From CAVWSM01 sp963798505 (lineage in GTDB: Bacteria > Actinomycetota > Actinomycetes > Jiangellales > Jiangellaceae): a DNA stretch of 64,000 nucleotides. Made by a program: the position numbers and the translations under genes. The first letter of the stretch is position 1; the number at the start of each line of letters is the position of its first letter. The notes below the pieces were generated by a model. The model ran no database searches. It was not told where the DNA came from and was given only the letters and a program-made list of their open reading frames with translations. Location: positions 372,001 to 436,000 of the forward strand of contig CAWCTX010000005.1 of NCBI GenBank assembly GCA_963798505.1, given 5' to 3'. Positions 26,750-36,628 of the stretch are shown here, in pieces.

Positions 26750-28721
26750 TCAGTGGCGGCTCGGCTGCAGGTGCTTGGCGAAGAACTCCAGGATGATCTC
26801 GGCCCGCTGCCGCCGGTGCGCCGGCGACCCGGAGCGCGACAGCTCGTGGCTCTCGCCAGGGAAGCGCACAAGCTCCACGTCTCGTTCCAGCAGGCGCAGC
26901 GCGACGAACAGCTGGTCGGCTTGCTCGATCGGGCACCTCAGGTCGTTCTCGGAGTGCATCACCAGCAGCGGCGTATGGATGTCACGCACGTACGAGATGG
27001 GTGACATCGAGCGATACAGCTCTGGTTCATCGAGGTGGTTGACACCGAAGTACGTGCGGAACGCGCCGGCAGCATCCGATGCCCACTCCAGGCTCAGCAG
27101 GTTGTTGGCAGCGCGTTCGGAGCACGCCGCCTTGAACCGGTCGCTGTGCCCGACCACCCAGGAGGTCATGTAGCCGCCGTAGCTTCCGCCCAGGATGCCG
27201 AGACGGTCGGCGTCGATGTACGGAAACGTGGCGAGGGCGGTGTCCACCAGGGCCATGACGTCCTCGTGGTCGACGCTGCCCCATCCGGTGCCCCCGAGCA
27301 GCGGGCCGCAGATCGCGCGGCCGAACGACTCCTCGCGACCCGAACTGCCACGCGGGTTGCACCAGATCACGACGTAGCCGGCCCGGGCCTGCATCTGGAA
27401 CTCGTCGAAGAACCCGTTGCCGTATTGCGTGAACGGACCACCGTGCACGTTGACGAGGGCGGGGTAGGACGAAGCCGGATCGAAGTCCGGTGGCGTCAGG
27501 ATCCACGCGTCGAGGTCCACGGTGCCGTCGGTCGACTTCACGACGAACTGTTCGTACGGCCGCAGCTGCGCCTCAGCGACGAACCCGGCAGTGAGGTTGG
27601 TGAGCCGACGCTGCACCCCGTGATCGAGGACGTAGACCTCGGGCGGCTGCGTCGATGTGGCCAGCGTGAACGCGATAGTGCCGGCCGCCGCGTCGTAGCC
27701 GGTGATGACGCCTTCGCCCGTCCACAGCGGCTCCGGCTGGCCACCAGCGTCCGAGCTCAGCCGGTAGAGGTGGACGTTGCCGCGGTCCTCGACGCTCGCC
27801 AGCAGGGTCGACCCGTCCAGCCAGATCGGTGCCCGCGCGCCTGGGTAGGGCGCAAAGGTCCGATCGAGCTGGTGGGACACCCAGTCGTGTGCGCCGCCTG
27901 ACAGATTGACGACACCGACATGTGTGTTGCGTGGGTAGGTTTCGGTGTCGTCCGATACCGAGGAACGCCACCCGCGTCCCATCGGGGGAGACGGACGGCC
28001 GCGCATACTCCCCGGTCGTCGCCGTGACCGGTCGCAGCTGCCCCTTTGACAAGTCGATCGCGTGCAGGTCGACCTTGAGGTCGAGGTCCCACGTCTCATG
28101 GTCGGCCCCGGACACCAGCACGGTGGCGGAGTCCGGCGTCCAAGCGGGATTGCTGAACTGATGGTCGCCTGGCGTGAGGTTGCGTGGTGCCGACGAACCG
28201 TCGGCCGCGACGACGTAGACATGTTGCGGACGGTCCACGGTGAACCCGGTGTTGTCCAGCCGCGAGAAGAGCCGCGTAATGCGACGCGGTGGCTGTTTGC
28301 TCTCGTCGTCGTGCTCGAGCCGCTCGGACCGCGTGCGCGACGCAAATGCGATCCACCGCCCGTCCGGCGACCACCGCAGTTCGTCCGCGGACTCCGGCAG
28401 CTTGGCGAGCGTGACGACCTCGCCACCACTGCGCACCGGCGCAACGTGCATCGACGTCTTCGCCTTGTCGCCCTCCCCGCGGGTCGACGTGAACGCGAGG
28501 CGCGCGCCGTCGGGTGCCCAGGTCGGGTTACCGTCCTTGAACTCTCCTGAGGTGAAGGGCAGCGGCGGCGAGGAGCCGTCGACCGCTGCCAACCAGATCT
28601 GGCTGCGATAGGAGTTGTCGTCCTCGTCGACGCGCGAGACGACGAACGCGACGGTTCTTCCGTCGGGCGAGACGGCTGGTTGGCTGGCGCTGATGGTGGC
28701 GGCGATGTCTTTGGGCAGCAC
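26750..28721 (-). CDS. S9 family peptidase (acylaminoacyl/prolyl oligopeptidase type), one frameshift
   Basis: The N-terminal beta-propeller starts MLPKDIAATISASQPAVSPD with repeated SPDG(R/T) blades. A frame change near 27950 separates it from SVSDDTETYPRNTHVG onwards. The C-terminal alpha/beta hydrolase has the nucleophile Ser in LGGSYGGYMTSW, Asp in HSENDLRCP and His in GESHELSRSG, with the HGGPFTQYGNGF oxyanion region. The full product is about 655 residues and has no signal peptide, so it should cleave oligopeptides in the cytoplasm. It is convergent with the ABC permease, 15 bp away. Confidence 0.9.
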
Positions 28722-28731
28722 AGCAGAGACC

Positions 28732-29127
28732 CTAGGTCACATCATGGCCGGTGGTGCTGTCGACGTAGTCGGGGATCTCACCGGTGTGCCGGTCTCCCGT
28801 ACTCCTCGTCTCCTGCGGCTCGAACATGAGAATGTCGGCGCCGTGTGACATGGGCTTGTGCTCGGTGCCGCGCGGGACGACGTACACATCACCCGCATTG
28901 AGCGTCACGGTCGACTCCCGACCCTCGCCGTCCCGCAGCACGATGTCGAACCGCCCGTCGAGGACGAGGAAGAACTCGTCGGTCTGCTCGTGGACGTGCC
29001 ACACGTAGTCGCCGAGCGTGTGGGCGATCTTGACGTCGTAGTCGTTCACGCGGGCGACGATGCGGGGGCTGTAGACCTCAGCGAACGACTGGAGAACTGC
29101 CTTGACGTTGACAGGCTTCGTGTCCAT
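28732..29127 (-). CDS. Cupin-domain protein
   Basis: This 131-residue single-domain cupin has metal-binding motif 1 in VWHVHEQTDEFFLVLDGRFD (His, His, Glu) and motif 2 in VPRGTEHKP. ATG 29127 is chosen because upstream in-frame sequence would run into the divergent YCII gene. It lies 10 bp upstream of the S9 peptidase start on the same strand. Substrate unknown; possibly mannose-6-phosphate-isomerase-like. Confidence 0.85.
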   Translation of the reverse strand: MDTKPVNVKAVLQSFAEVYSPRIVARVNDYDVKIAHTLGDYVWHVHEQTDEFFLVLDGRFDIVLRDGEGRESTVTLNAGDVYVVPRGTEHKPMSHGADILMFEPQETRSTGDRHTGEIPDYVDSTTGHDVT

Positions 29128-29175
29128 ACGGTCGATTGTGCATGGGACCACTCGGACGACGCAGGGAGTAAACCG

Positions 29176-29568
29176 ATGAAGTACCTCGTCCTGCTCTACG
29201 GCAACGACGACAGCTGGGCCTGGGAGAAGTGGCCCAAGGAGACCCTCGAGGCGATGAACACCGAGATGAACAAGCTCATGGCGGAGCTCAGCGAGTCCGG
29301 CGAGCTGGTCAACGGTGAGGGGCTTGCCAGTCCGGCCCGGACGAAGACCGTCTGGTTCCGCAACGGCACCTCGGTGGTCACCGACGGGCCGTACTCGGAG
29401 TCGAAGGAGGTCCTCGCGGGCTATTTCCTCGTCGACGTCGAGAGTGAGGAACGCGCGCTGGAGGTCGCGAAGCGGATCCACGGGCTGGACATCGATCTGC
29501 CCGAGTCGCAGACCGAGATGCCGATCGAGGTGCGCCCCGTCGAGGACGAGGCCGGGATGGAGATGTGA
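29176..29568 (+). CDS. YCII-family protein with DGPF-type motif
   Basis: This 130-residue protein starts MKYLVLLYGNDDSWAWEKWP. The characteristic VTDGPYSESKEVLAGYFLVD element places it with DGPF-type YCII proteins that are genetically linked to ECF42 sigma factors. Its stop overlaps the GTG of the sigma factor, so the two are translationally coupled. Its biochemical role is unknown. Confidence 0.88.
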   Translation: MKYLVLLYGNDDSWAWEKWPKETLEAMNTEMNKLMAELSESGELVNGEGLASPARTKTVWFRNGTSVVTDGPYSESKEVLAGYFLVDVESEERALEVAKRIHGLDIDLPESQTEMPIEVRPVEDEAGMEM

Positions 29569-30815
29569 CGGACCCTAACCCGACGGGGCTCGAGGACCTG
29601 CTGCGAGTCTTGACGCCGCAGGCTCTTGGTGCGCTGGTTCGTCGGTACGGTCACTTCGATCAGTGTGAGGACGCGGTCCAGGAGGCCCTGCTCGCCGCCG
29701 CCGTCCAGTGGGAGCGCGACGGGCTTCCGGACAACCCGCGGGCCTGGCTGATCTCGGTCGCCTCGCGGCGCTTGGTCGACCTCATCCGCAGCGACGAGGC
29801 GCGGCGTCGTCGCGAGGCGACCGTCGTCGCGCGCGCGTTGCCCGGCGAGCTTGTCGGACCGGCTTCCGACGAGGACGTCCCGGCGAGCGACGACACCTTG
29901 ACTCTGCTGTTCCTCTGCTGCCATCCCGTGCTCACCCCCGGCTCGCAGATGGCGCTCACGCTCCGGGCGGTCGGCGGCCTCAACACCGCGGAGATCGCCC
30001 GAGCGTTCCTGGTGCCGGAGACCACGATGGGGCAGCGGATCAGCCGGGCCAAGCAGCGCATCAGGGAGACGGATGCTGCCTTCGCGATGCCGGCGCCGGA
30101 CGAGCTCGCCGAGCGGCTGGCCGTCGTGCTGCACGTGCTCTACCTCATCTTCAACGAGGGTTATACGGCGACGTCGGGCGCGGCGCTCGCCCGTGTCGAG
30201 CTCAGCGCGGAGGCGATCAGGCTGACGCGCCAGCTGCATGCGTTGCTGCCTGACGACAGCGAGGTGGCGGGGCTGTTGGCGTTGATGCTGCTGACCGATG
30301 CAAGGCGCCATGCCCGTACGGCCGACGACGGCAGCCTGGTGCCGCTGGCCGCCCAGGACCGGACAGTGTGGGACAAGGACGCCATCGCCGAGGGCGTCGC
30401 GCTTGTGACCGCCGCGCTGCCTCGCGGGCCGGTCGGCCGCTATCAGCTCGAGGCCGCCATCGCGGCGGTGCACGACGAGGCACCGACCGCCGAGGAGACG
30501 GACTGGGAACAGATCCTTGCGCTCTACGACGTGCTCGACCGCGCGGCTCCTGGGCCGATGGTCACGCTCAACAGGGCTGTGGCACTCGGCATGGCCCGCG
30601 GCCCGCAGGCCGGGCTGGATGCGCTGGAGGGTCTGGACGCGAAGCTCGGCGACAGTCACCGGCTTGCCGCCGTACGCGCTCATCTGCTCGAGCTCGCCGG
30701 CGACCCCGAGGCCGCGGTGGCCGCCTATCGCGAGGCGGCCCGCCGCACGACCAGCCTGCCGGAGAAGCGCTATCTCAACGCGCGGGCCATGCACCTGCAG
30801 TCGACGACGGAATAG
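29565..30815 (+). CDS. ECF sigma factor, ECF42-type with C-terminal TPR-like extension
   Basis: The 416-residue protein has sigma region 2 (GALVRRYGHFDQCEDAVQEA, NPRAWLISVASRRLVDLIRS) and region 4 (LTLRAVGGLNTAEIARAFLV, TTMGQRISRAKQRIRE). It then has about 230 residues of helical TPR-like sequence (ALLPDDSEVAGLLALMLLTD, NRAVALGMARGPQAGLDALE). The long C-terminal extension and the coupled upstream DGPF protein are the hallmarks of group ECF42, which has no anti-sigma factor and uses the C-terminal domain for control. It recruits RNA polymerase to an unknown stress regulon. Confidence 0.92.
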   Translation: MTDPNPTGLEDLLRVLTPQALGALVRRYGHFDQCEDAVQEALLAAAVQWERDGLPDNPRAWLISVASRRLVDLIRSDEARRRREATVVARALPGELVGPASDEDVPASDDTLTLLFLCCHPVLTPGSQMALTLRAVGGLNTAEIARAFLVPETTMGQRISRAKQRIRETDAAFAMPAPDELAERLAVVLHVLYLIFNEGYTATSGAALARVELSAEAIRLTRQLHALLPDDSEVAGLLALMLLTDARRHARTADDGSLVPLAAQDRTVWDKDAIAEGVALVTAALPRGPVGRYQLEAAIAAVHDEAPTAEETDWEQILALYDVLDRAAPGPMVTLNRAVALGMARGPQAGLDALEGLDAKLGDSHRLAAVRAHLLELAGDPEAAVAAYREAARRTTSLPEKRYLNARAMHLQSTTE

Positions 30816-30867
30816 CCGGCATCGGCCGGGCGCTTGACCGTGCGGTTGCGACCCACCGGAGGTAGGC

Positions 30868-31851
30868 ATGCCCGCGATCACCGTCGATGACGTGACGACG
30901 CTTCCCCGCATCACCGTCGACGAGTCGACGGTGGGCCGGCAGCGCGAGGTGCTCGCCGTGACCACGGCGCCGAGCGGGTTGGAGGGCGAGGGCTTCCCGG
31001 TCCGGCGCGCCTTCGCCGGTGTGGACCTTGCCTACCTGGACCCGTTCGTCCACATGGACCAGATGGGCGAGGTGGACTACGCACCGGGGGAGCCCAAGGG
31101 GACGCCATGGCACCCGCACCGAGGCTTCGAGACGGTCACGTACATCATCGACGGCACCTTCGAGCACTCCGACTCGAACGGCGGCGGCGGCGTCATCACC
31201 AACGGTGACACGCAGTGGATGACCGCCGGCGCGGGCATCCTGCACATCGAGAAGCCGCCCGAGTCGCTGGTCGTGAGCGGCGGTCTGTTCCACGGCGTCC
31301 AGCTGTGGGTCAACCTGCCGCGGGCGCAGAAGTGGTCCCCGCCGCGCTATCAGGACCTGCGCAGCAACGCCGTTGCGCTGCTCACGACGCCTGACGGCGG
31401 TGCGCTGGTGCGGCTCATCGCCGGGGACCTGGCCGGTCACTCCGGGCCGGGGGTGACGTACACCCCGATGACGATGCTCCATGCGACCGTCAGCCCTACG
31501 GGCCGGCTGGTGCTGCCATGGCGGCCGGACTTCAACGCGCTTGTCTACGTTCTGGCCGGGCAGGGCCTGGTCGGTGCCGAGCGACGGCCGATCGGCACGG
31601 GGCAGCTCGCGGTGTTCGGACCGGGGTCGTTCATGACGGTGGAGGCGGCCACCGGCCAGGAGAGCAGGTCGCCACAGCTGGACGTGCTGGTGCTGGGTGG
31701 CGCGCCGATCCGCGAGCCTGTTGCGTGGGCCGGGCCGTTCGTGATGAACACGAAGGCCGAGGTGCTGCAGGCCTTCGAGGACTTCCAGGCCGGTCGGATG
31801 GGGCAGATCCCGGCAGTCCACGGTGCACCGACCGAGGTCGTCGAGGGCTGA
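30868..31851 (+). CDS. Pirin family protein (double cupin)
   Basis: This 327-residue bicupin starts MPAITVDDVTTLPRITVDES. The pirin signature GTPWHPHRGFETVTYIIDG carries the metal ligands, followed by a Glu/His pair around GILHIEKPPES. The C-terminal cupin contains WRPDFNALVYVLAGQG. Bacterial pirins bind iron, and some have quercetinase activity or modulate pyruvate dehydrogenase. It is 52 bp after the ECF sigma factor with AGGTAGGC before the ATG, and convergent with the ABC1 kinase gene. Confidence 0.9.
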   Translation: MPAITVDDVTTLPRITVDESTVGRQREVLAVTTAPSGLEGEGFPVRRAFAGVDLAYLDPFVHMDQMGEVDYAPGEPKGTPWHPHRGFETVTYIIDGTFEHSDSNGGGGVITNGDTQWMTAGAGILHIEKPPESLVVSGGLFHGVQLWVNLPRAQKWSPPRYQDLRSNAVALLTTPDGGALVRLIAGDLAGHSGPGVTYTPMTMLHATVSPTGRLVLPWRPDFNALVYVLAGQGLVGAERRPIGTGQLAVFGPGSFMTVEAATGQESRSPQLDVLVLGGAPIREPVAWAGPFVMNTKAEVLQAFEDFQAGRMGQIPAVHGAPTEVVEG

Positions 31852-31861
31852 CCTGCCGGTC

Positions 31862-33169
31862 TCAGGCGGGGACGAAGCCAGGCATCCACCGCAGCAGCTC
31901 GTCGCGCACTCCGACGTTGGAGCGCAGCTGGCAGAGCACGCCGACGCCGCCGAGCCAGACACGCTGGGTGAGGAACTGCTCGGCCGGGAGGGTGAGCCCG
32001 TCGAGCACCGATAGCTGCTTCTCGTGCCGGCCCCGGGTGGCGCCGAAGACGCTGCGTAACCATGCGGGCGAGAACGGGAACACGTCGACGTCGGCCGGCT
32101 CGGCGAACGGCGCAAGGAACTCGGCGAGGTCGGCCGGGTCGATGTCGACGCCGTACTGGAGAAAGCGCTCCTCGCGCAGCCCTTGCATGATCGCGCGCGG
32201 CTCGCCGCGCAGGACGATCGAGATGAGCCGGCCGAACGATCGCGGCCACCCGCCGGGAAGGGGGAGCACCGCGCCGTAGTCGAGCACGCCGAGGCGGCCG
32301 TCGGGCAGCCGCCGGAAGTTGCCCGGGTGCGGGTCGGCGTGCAGCAGCCCGGTGCGGGTGGGTCCGGACAGCAGGAAACGCAGGTAGGCGCTGCCGACCT
32401 CGTCGCGGGTGGTCTGGTCGGCCTCGCTTGCGATGCGTACGAGCGAGTCGCCGTGCATCCAGTCGGTGACGAGCACACGCGGCGTTGCAAGACGTACGTG
32501 CGGCACGAAGACCTCGGGGTCGCCGTGGAAGACGTCGGCGTACCGCTGCTGCCGCTCGCCCTCGAGCACATAGTCGAGCTCTTCGAGCAGCCGGCGGCGC
32601 AGGTCGCCGACGAGCGGGCGAAGCACCCGGCCGGCGCGGGTGAGGCCGAAGATGCGCGCGGTGGCGGAGAGGGTGCGCAGGTCGGACTGGACGGCCTCGC
32701 GCACGCCTGGGTACTGGATCTTGACGGCGACGACGCGGTCGTCGACGTAGGCCTGGTGGACCTGGCCGAGGGACGCGGCGGCGACCGGGGTGGGGTCGAG
32801 CCGGCGGATCGTCTGGTGCCAGCCGTAGCCGAGCTCCTCGTCGAGCACCTGCTGGATGTCGCCGAAGGGCAGCCCCTGCACGCCCTCGGCGAGGCCGGAG
32901 AGGGCCTCCCGCCAGGGTGAGTCGGGGTCGTACAGCGCGGCATCGACCGTCGACAGGAACTGGCCGGCCTTGAGGGCCACGCCCTTGAGGTCTCCCAGGA
33001 CGTGGGCGGCGTGCTCCGCGTTGCCCTCGTGAACCCACTGATCGACCTGGTCGGGGTCGGCGCCGGCGAGCTTACGGGCCCGACCCACCGTCGATCGGCC
33101 GGCGGCACCTGCGGTCAGTCCGGCCAGCCGCGCGATGCGGCCGAACTGGTGTGAAGGCAGGTGGGGCAC
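31862..33169 (-). CDS. ABC1/UbiB/AarF-family atypical kinase
   Basis: This protein of about 435 residues is chosen from GTG 33169, where homology begins (VPHLPSHQFGRIARLAG). It has the ABC1 family KxGQ motif in VALKAGQFLSTVDAAL, ASLGQVHQA, the nucleotide-binding Lys in VVAVKIQYPG, HADPHPGNFRRLPDG for the catalytic loop and LGVLDYGAVLPL for the DFG-like metal motif. Such proteins act in isoprenoid quinone metabolism, though the actinobacterial role is not settled. It is convergent with pirin (10-bp gap) and divergent from the DUF3145 gene. Confidence 0.88.
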   Translation of the reverse strand: MPHLPSHQFGRIARLAGLTAGAAGRSTVGRARKLAGADPDQVDQWVHEGNAEHAAHVLGDLKGVALKAGQFLSTVDAALYDPDSPWREALSGLAEGVQGLPFGDIQQVLDEELGYGWHQTIRRLDPTPVAAASLGQVHQAYVDDRVVAVKIQYPGVREAVQSDLRTLSATARIFGLTRAGRVLRPLVGDLRRRLLEELDYVLEGERQQRYADVFHGDPEVFVPHVRLATPRVLVTDWMHGDSLVRIASEADQTTRDEVGSAYLRFLLSGPTRTGLLHADPHPGNFRRLPDGRLGVLDYGAVLPLPGGWPRSFGRLISIVLRGEPRAIMQGLREERFLQYGVDIDPADLAEFLAPFAEPADVDVFPFSPAWLRSVFGATRGRHEKQLSVLDGLTLPAEQFLTQRVWLGGVGVLCQLRSNVGVRDELLRWMPGFVPA

Positions 33170-33345
33170 GGTGGCATTGTGACTGGTCGGGGGAGGCCGG
33201 GCCGCGCAAGGGTGGGGTGTCGCGTGGTTCGTGGTGCCGAAGTGATCCATGTGGCAGGATGGACTTCACGTCATTGGGTTTTCGTCTGCGGGATTGTGTC
33301 GAGGCCGCTGGGGAAGGCGCCCCTCGAGGCCCGCAGGAGGATCCG

Positions 33346-33841
33346 GTGACGACTCGTGGCGTTCTCTTCGTCCACGCCGCACCGTCGGCGCTCTGCCCGC
33401 ATGTCGAGTGGGCCGCCGCCGGTGTTCTCGGCGTACCCGTCAACCTCACGTGGATCCCGCAGCCTGCCGCACGCGGGACCTACCGCAGCGAGCTGTCGTG
33501 GCAGGCCGACGCCGGCACCGGCGCGCGGCTGGCCTCGGCGCTGCGCGGCTGGCAGCTGCTCCGCTTCGAGGTGACCGAGGAGCCGAGTCTCGGGCACGAG
33601 GGGGCCAGGTTCAGCTATACCCCGGAGCTCGGGATCTTCCACGCCATGACCGGTGCGCACGGCGACATCCTCATCCCGGAGGACCGCCTGCGGGCCGCTG
33701 TTCTCGCCGCGGCGACCGGCGGGACCGTTCTGCGAGCTCGAGATCGACAAGCTGCTCGGCCGGGCCTGGGACAAGGAGCTGGAGCCGTTCCGCTATGCGG
33801 GCGAGGGGGCTCCGGTGCGGTGGTTGCACCAGGTGGTGTGA
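33346..33841 (+). CDS. DUF3145 family protein, one frameshift
   Basis: This small actinobacterial protein is conserved beside the fatty-acid cluster. GTG 33346 follows a strong CAGGAGG site. It reads VTTRGVLFVHAAPSALCPHV, then EWAAAGVLGVPVNLTWIPQP and FSYTPELGIFHAMTGAHGDI to about 33720. The family C-terminus, ELEIDKLLGRAWDKELEPFR and GEGAPVRWLHQVV, is in the next frame up to the stop at 33841. The break lies near ACCGGCGGGACCG. Because this gene is normally kept intact, the break is one of the better hints that some frameshifts here are sequence errors. Function unknown. Confidence 0.88.
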
Positions 33842-33859
33842 GGGCCCCGTCGCGGAAGT

Positions 33860-33920
33860 GCTGGGGCGCCCCAGCGTCGCTCCAGCAACGCTCGGGCGCC
33901 CCTGCGGCGTGAAGCAACGC
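33860..33920 (+). repeat. Dispersed GCTGGGGCGCCC repeat, copy B (two units)
   Basis: Two tandem units of about 30 bp each have a GGGCGCCCC core followed by AGCAACGC. The first contains the perfect palindrome GCTGGGGCGCCCCAGC (33860-33875). It lies between the convergent stops of DUF3145 (33841) and accD (33921). Confidence 0.7.
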
Positions 33921-35351
33921 CTACAGCGGGATGTTGTTGTGCTGCCCCCGCCGCTGCGGCGCCTCGGCGATCGCCCGCGCCAGAGCGCTGCGCGTGTACG
34001 CCGGGTCGACCACCTCGTCGACGACGCCGAGCTCGATCGCCTTCTCGACGCCGCCGGCGATCTTCTCGTGCTCGGCGGCGAGCTCGAGCTCGACCTGGGC
34101 GCGATTCTCGACGTCGACCTCGGCGAGCTTGCGACGGTGCAGAATGCGGACCGCGGCAACCGCGCCCATCACCGCGACCTCGGCAGTGGGCCACGCAAAC
34201 ACCTTGGTCGCGCCGAGCGAGCGGGAGTTCATGGCGATGTAGGCGCCGCCGTAGGTCTTGCGCGTCACCAGCGTCACCCGCGGCACTCTCGCCTCGGCGA
34301 AGGCGTGCAGCAGCTTGGCGCCACGTCGTACGACGCCTTCCCACTCCTGACCGACGCCGGGCAGGTAACCGGGCGTATCAACCACCACGATCAGTGGCAC
34401 GCCCAGCGCGTCGCACAGCCGCACGAACCGCGCCGCCTTCTCGGCCGACGGCGAGTCGAGGCAGCCGCCGAGCCGCAGCGGGTTGTTGGCGATGACCCCG
34501 ACGGTGCGGCCACCGAGCCGCCCGTACGCGGTGACGATGTTGGGCGCCCATTTGGCGTGCAGTTCGGACAGCGTGCCCTCGTCGACGAGGTCGGCGACGA
34601 GCGGATGCACGTCATAAGCCCGCCGCTTGACATCGGGCAGGTGACCGGCGAGCGGCTTGTCGACCACCTTGTCGGAGTCGACGCTGCCCTGGTTGCCCAA
34701 CAGGTCGCCCAGCCGCGCCGCCTCGTCGAGCGCGGCCCGCTCGGAGTCGACGACGACGTGCACCACTCCCGACCGTCGGCCGTGCGGCTCCGGACCGCCG
34801 AGGCGCTCCATGTTGACGTCCTCACCGGTGACCGACCGGACGACCTCCGGTCCTGTCACAAAGATCCGGCCGGCGGGGCCGAGGATGACGATGTCGGTGA
34901 GCGCCGGACCGTAAGCCGCGCCGCCGGCCGCCGGGCCGAGCACCACGGAGATCTGCGGGATCTTGCCCGACGCCCGGGTCATGATCGCGAAGATCAGCCC
35001 GACCGCGTGCAGGGAGGTCACTCCCTCCGCCAGCCGGGCGCCACCGGAGTGCCAGAGCCCGATGATCGGCACGCCGTCGTTGAGCGCCCGCTCGTAGGCG
35101 GCGACCACAACCGCGCAGCCCACCTCGCCCATGGCGCCGCCCATCACCGTCGCGTCAGAGCTGAACGCGACGACCGGCGTCCCGTGCACCTTGCCGACGG
35201 CGGCCAGCATGCCGCTGTCATCGTCGGGGCTGATGAGCTCGCAGGTGCCCTCGTCGAGCAGGCCTTCGAGGCGCTTACGCGGGTTGCGCGGGTCCTCCTC
35301 GCGCGGCAGCTTGGCGGGCTTGCTGGCGGGGCGCTGCTCGACAGCGGTCAT
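33921..35351 (-). CDS. accD: Acyl-CoA carboxylase carboxyltransferase beta subunit
   Basis: This 476-residue biotin-dependent carboxyltransferase belongs to the AccD6/PccB type and makes malonyl-CoA (or methylmalonyl-CoA) for fatty-acid synthesis. The N-terminal crotonase half contains MGGAMGEVGCAVVVAAYERA, GLWHSGGARLAEGV and GPAAGGAAYGPALTDIVI (acyl-CoA pocket). The C-terminal half has GVIANNPLRLGGCLDSPSAE, VDTPGYLPGVGQEWEGVVRR and KTYGGAYIAMNSRSLGA. It is the last gene of the fas operon, 15 bp after fabF. In mycobacteria the equivalent accD6 closes the same operon. Alpha and epsilon subunits are not in the window. Confidence 0.94.
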   Translation of the reverse strand: MTAVEQRPASKPAKLPREEDPRNPRKRLEGLLDEGTCELISPDDDSGMLAAVGKVHGTPVVAFSSDATVMGGAMGEVGCAVVVAAYERALNDGVPIIGLWHSGGARLAEGVTSLHAVGLIFAIMTRASGKIPQISVVLGPAAGGAAYGPALTDIVILGPAGRIFVTGPEVVRSVTGEDVNMERLGGPEPHGRRSGVVHVVVDSERAALDEAARLGDLLGNQGSVDSDKVVDKPLAGHLPDVKRRAYDVHPLVADLVDEGTLSELHAKWAPNIVTAYGRLGGRTVGVIANNPLRLGGCLDSPSAEKAARFVRLCDALGVPLIVVVDTPGYLPGVGQEWEGVVRRGAKLLHAFAEARVPRVTLVTRKTYGGAYIAMNSRSLGATKVFAWPTAEVAVMGAVAAVRILHRRKLAEVDVENRAQVELELAAEHEKIAGGVEKAIELGVVDEVVDPAYTRSALARAIAEAPQRRGQHNNIPL

Positions 35352-35366
35352 GGCTGGCCTCTCGGT

Positions 35367-36623
35367 TCAGACGGTGCGGAAGGCGACTGACACGTTGTGC
35401 CCGCCGAACCCGAATGCGTTGTTAAGCGCGGCGATCGGCCCGTCCGGAAGCCGGCGTGGCTCACCACGGACGATGTCGACGTCGATGTCGTCGTCGAGGT
35501 CTTCGAGATTGACGACTGCAGGTGCCAGCCGCTCGACCAGGGCCTTGACGGTGGCGATGGCCTCGACCGCGCCGGCTGCACCCAGCAGGTGCCCGGTCAT
35601 GGACTTGGTGGCCGTCATCCCAGCGTGGTCCGCCGCCGCACCGAGGACGGTCCGCACCGCCTGAGCCTCGGCGACGTCTCCTGCCGGCGTCGACGTCGCG
35701 TGCGCGTTGATGTGGAAGATCTCCTCGGGGGTGACGCCCGCGTCCTGCAGCGTCAGCTGCAGCGCGCGGATGACACCCTTCGAGCCGGGATCGGGCTGGG
35801 CGATGTGGTGCGCGTCCGACGTGATGCCGTAGCCCGCAACCTCAGCGTAGGTACGGGCACCGCGGCGCGCGGCGTGCTCGGCCGTCTCGAGCACCAGGAC
35901 GCCGGCACCCTCGCCGAGCACGAACCCGTCGCGTCCCTTGTCGAACGGCCGAGACGCCCGTGTCGGCTCGTCGTTGCGCGTCGACAGCGCCGTCATCTGG
36001 CCGAACGCCGCCATGGGCAGCGGATGAATGACCGCTTCGGTGCCGCCGGCGACAACAACGTCGAAGTCGCCGCTGCGCAGCAGGTCGAGCGCAACGGTCA
36101 GCGCCTCGTTGCCTGATGCGCAGGCGCTTACGGGCGTGCGGGCGCCGCCCCGCGCACCGAGCTCGATGCTCAGCGTCCCCGAGGAGGCGTTGGGCATCAG
36201 CATGGGGATGGCGAGCGGCGAGATCCGCCGGGAGCCCTTCTCCTTGAGGACGTCGTACTGGCTCAGCAATGTCCACAGGCCGCCCATGCCGGTGGCCACG
36301 ACGACAGCCACGCGGGTCGGGTCGAGCCCGGCCTCTTCGGCCCTGCCGGAGAAGCCGGCGTCGGCCCATGCCTCGCGGGCGGCGACCGTGGCGAGCTGCC
36401 CCGACCGGTCGAGGCGGCGGGCCTCGACACGCTCGAGCACCTCGGTCGGCTCGACGGCGACCGGCGCGCCGATGCGCACCGGGATCAGCTCGATCCAATC
36501 GAAGTCGAGGGCCTTGACACCGGACTCGCCGGCGAGCAGGCCCGACCAGGTCGACGCGACGTCGCCCCCGAGAGGCGTTGTCGCGCCGAGACCGGTGACG
36601 ACGACGCGTACCTGGCTGGTCAT
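35367..36623 (-). CDS. fabF: 3-oxoacyl-ACP synthase II
   Basis: This 418-residue condensing enzyme elongates acyl-ACP with malonyl-ACP. The catalytic triad is complete: Cys168 in TPVSACASGNEA, His308 in INAHATSTPAGD and His345 in SMTGHLLGAAGA, with GFGGHNVSVAF at the C-terminus. It corresponds to KasA/KasB of mycobacteria. It starts 5 bp after acpP and ends 15 bp before accD. Expression is presumably controlled by FasR with the rest of the operon. Confidence 0.96.
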   Translation of the reverse strand: MTSQVRVVVTGLGATTPLGGDVASTWSGLLAGESGVKALDFDWIELIPVRIGAPVAVEPTEVLERVEARRLDRSGQLATVAAREAWADAGFSGRAEEAGLDPTRVAVVVATGMGGLWTLLSQYDVLKEKGSRRISPLAIPMLMPNASSGTLSIELGARGGARTPVSACASGNEALTVALDLLRSGDFDVVVAGGTEAVIHPLPMAAFGQMTALSTRNDEPTRASRPFDKGRDGFVLGEGAGVLVLETAEHAARRGARTYAEVAGYGITSDAHHIAQPDPGSKGVIRALQLTLQDAGVTPEEIFHINAHATSTPAGDVAEAQAVRTVLGAAADHAGMTATKSMTGHLLGAAGAVEAIATVKALVERLAPAVVNLEDLDDDIDVDIVRGEPRRLPDGPIAALNNAFGFGGHNVSVAFRTV

Positions 36624-36628
36624 CTCGG

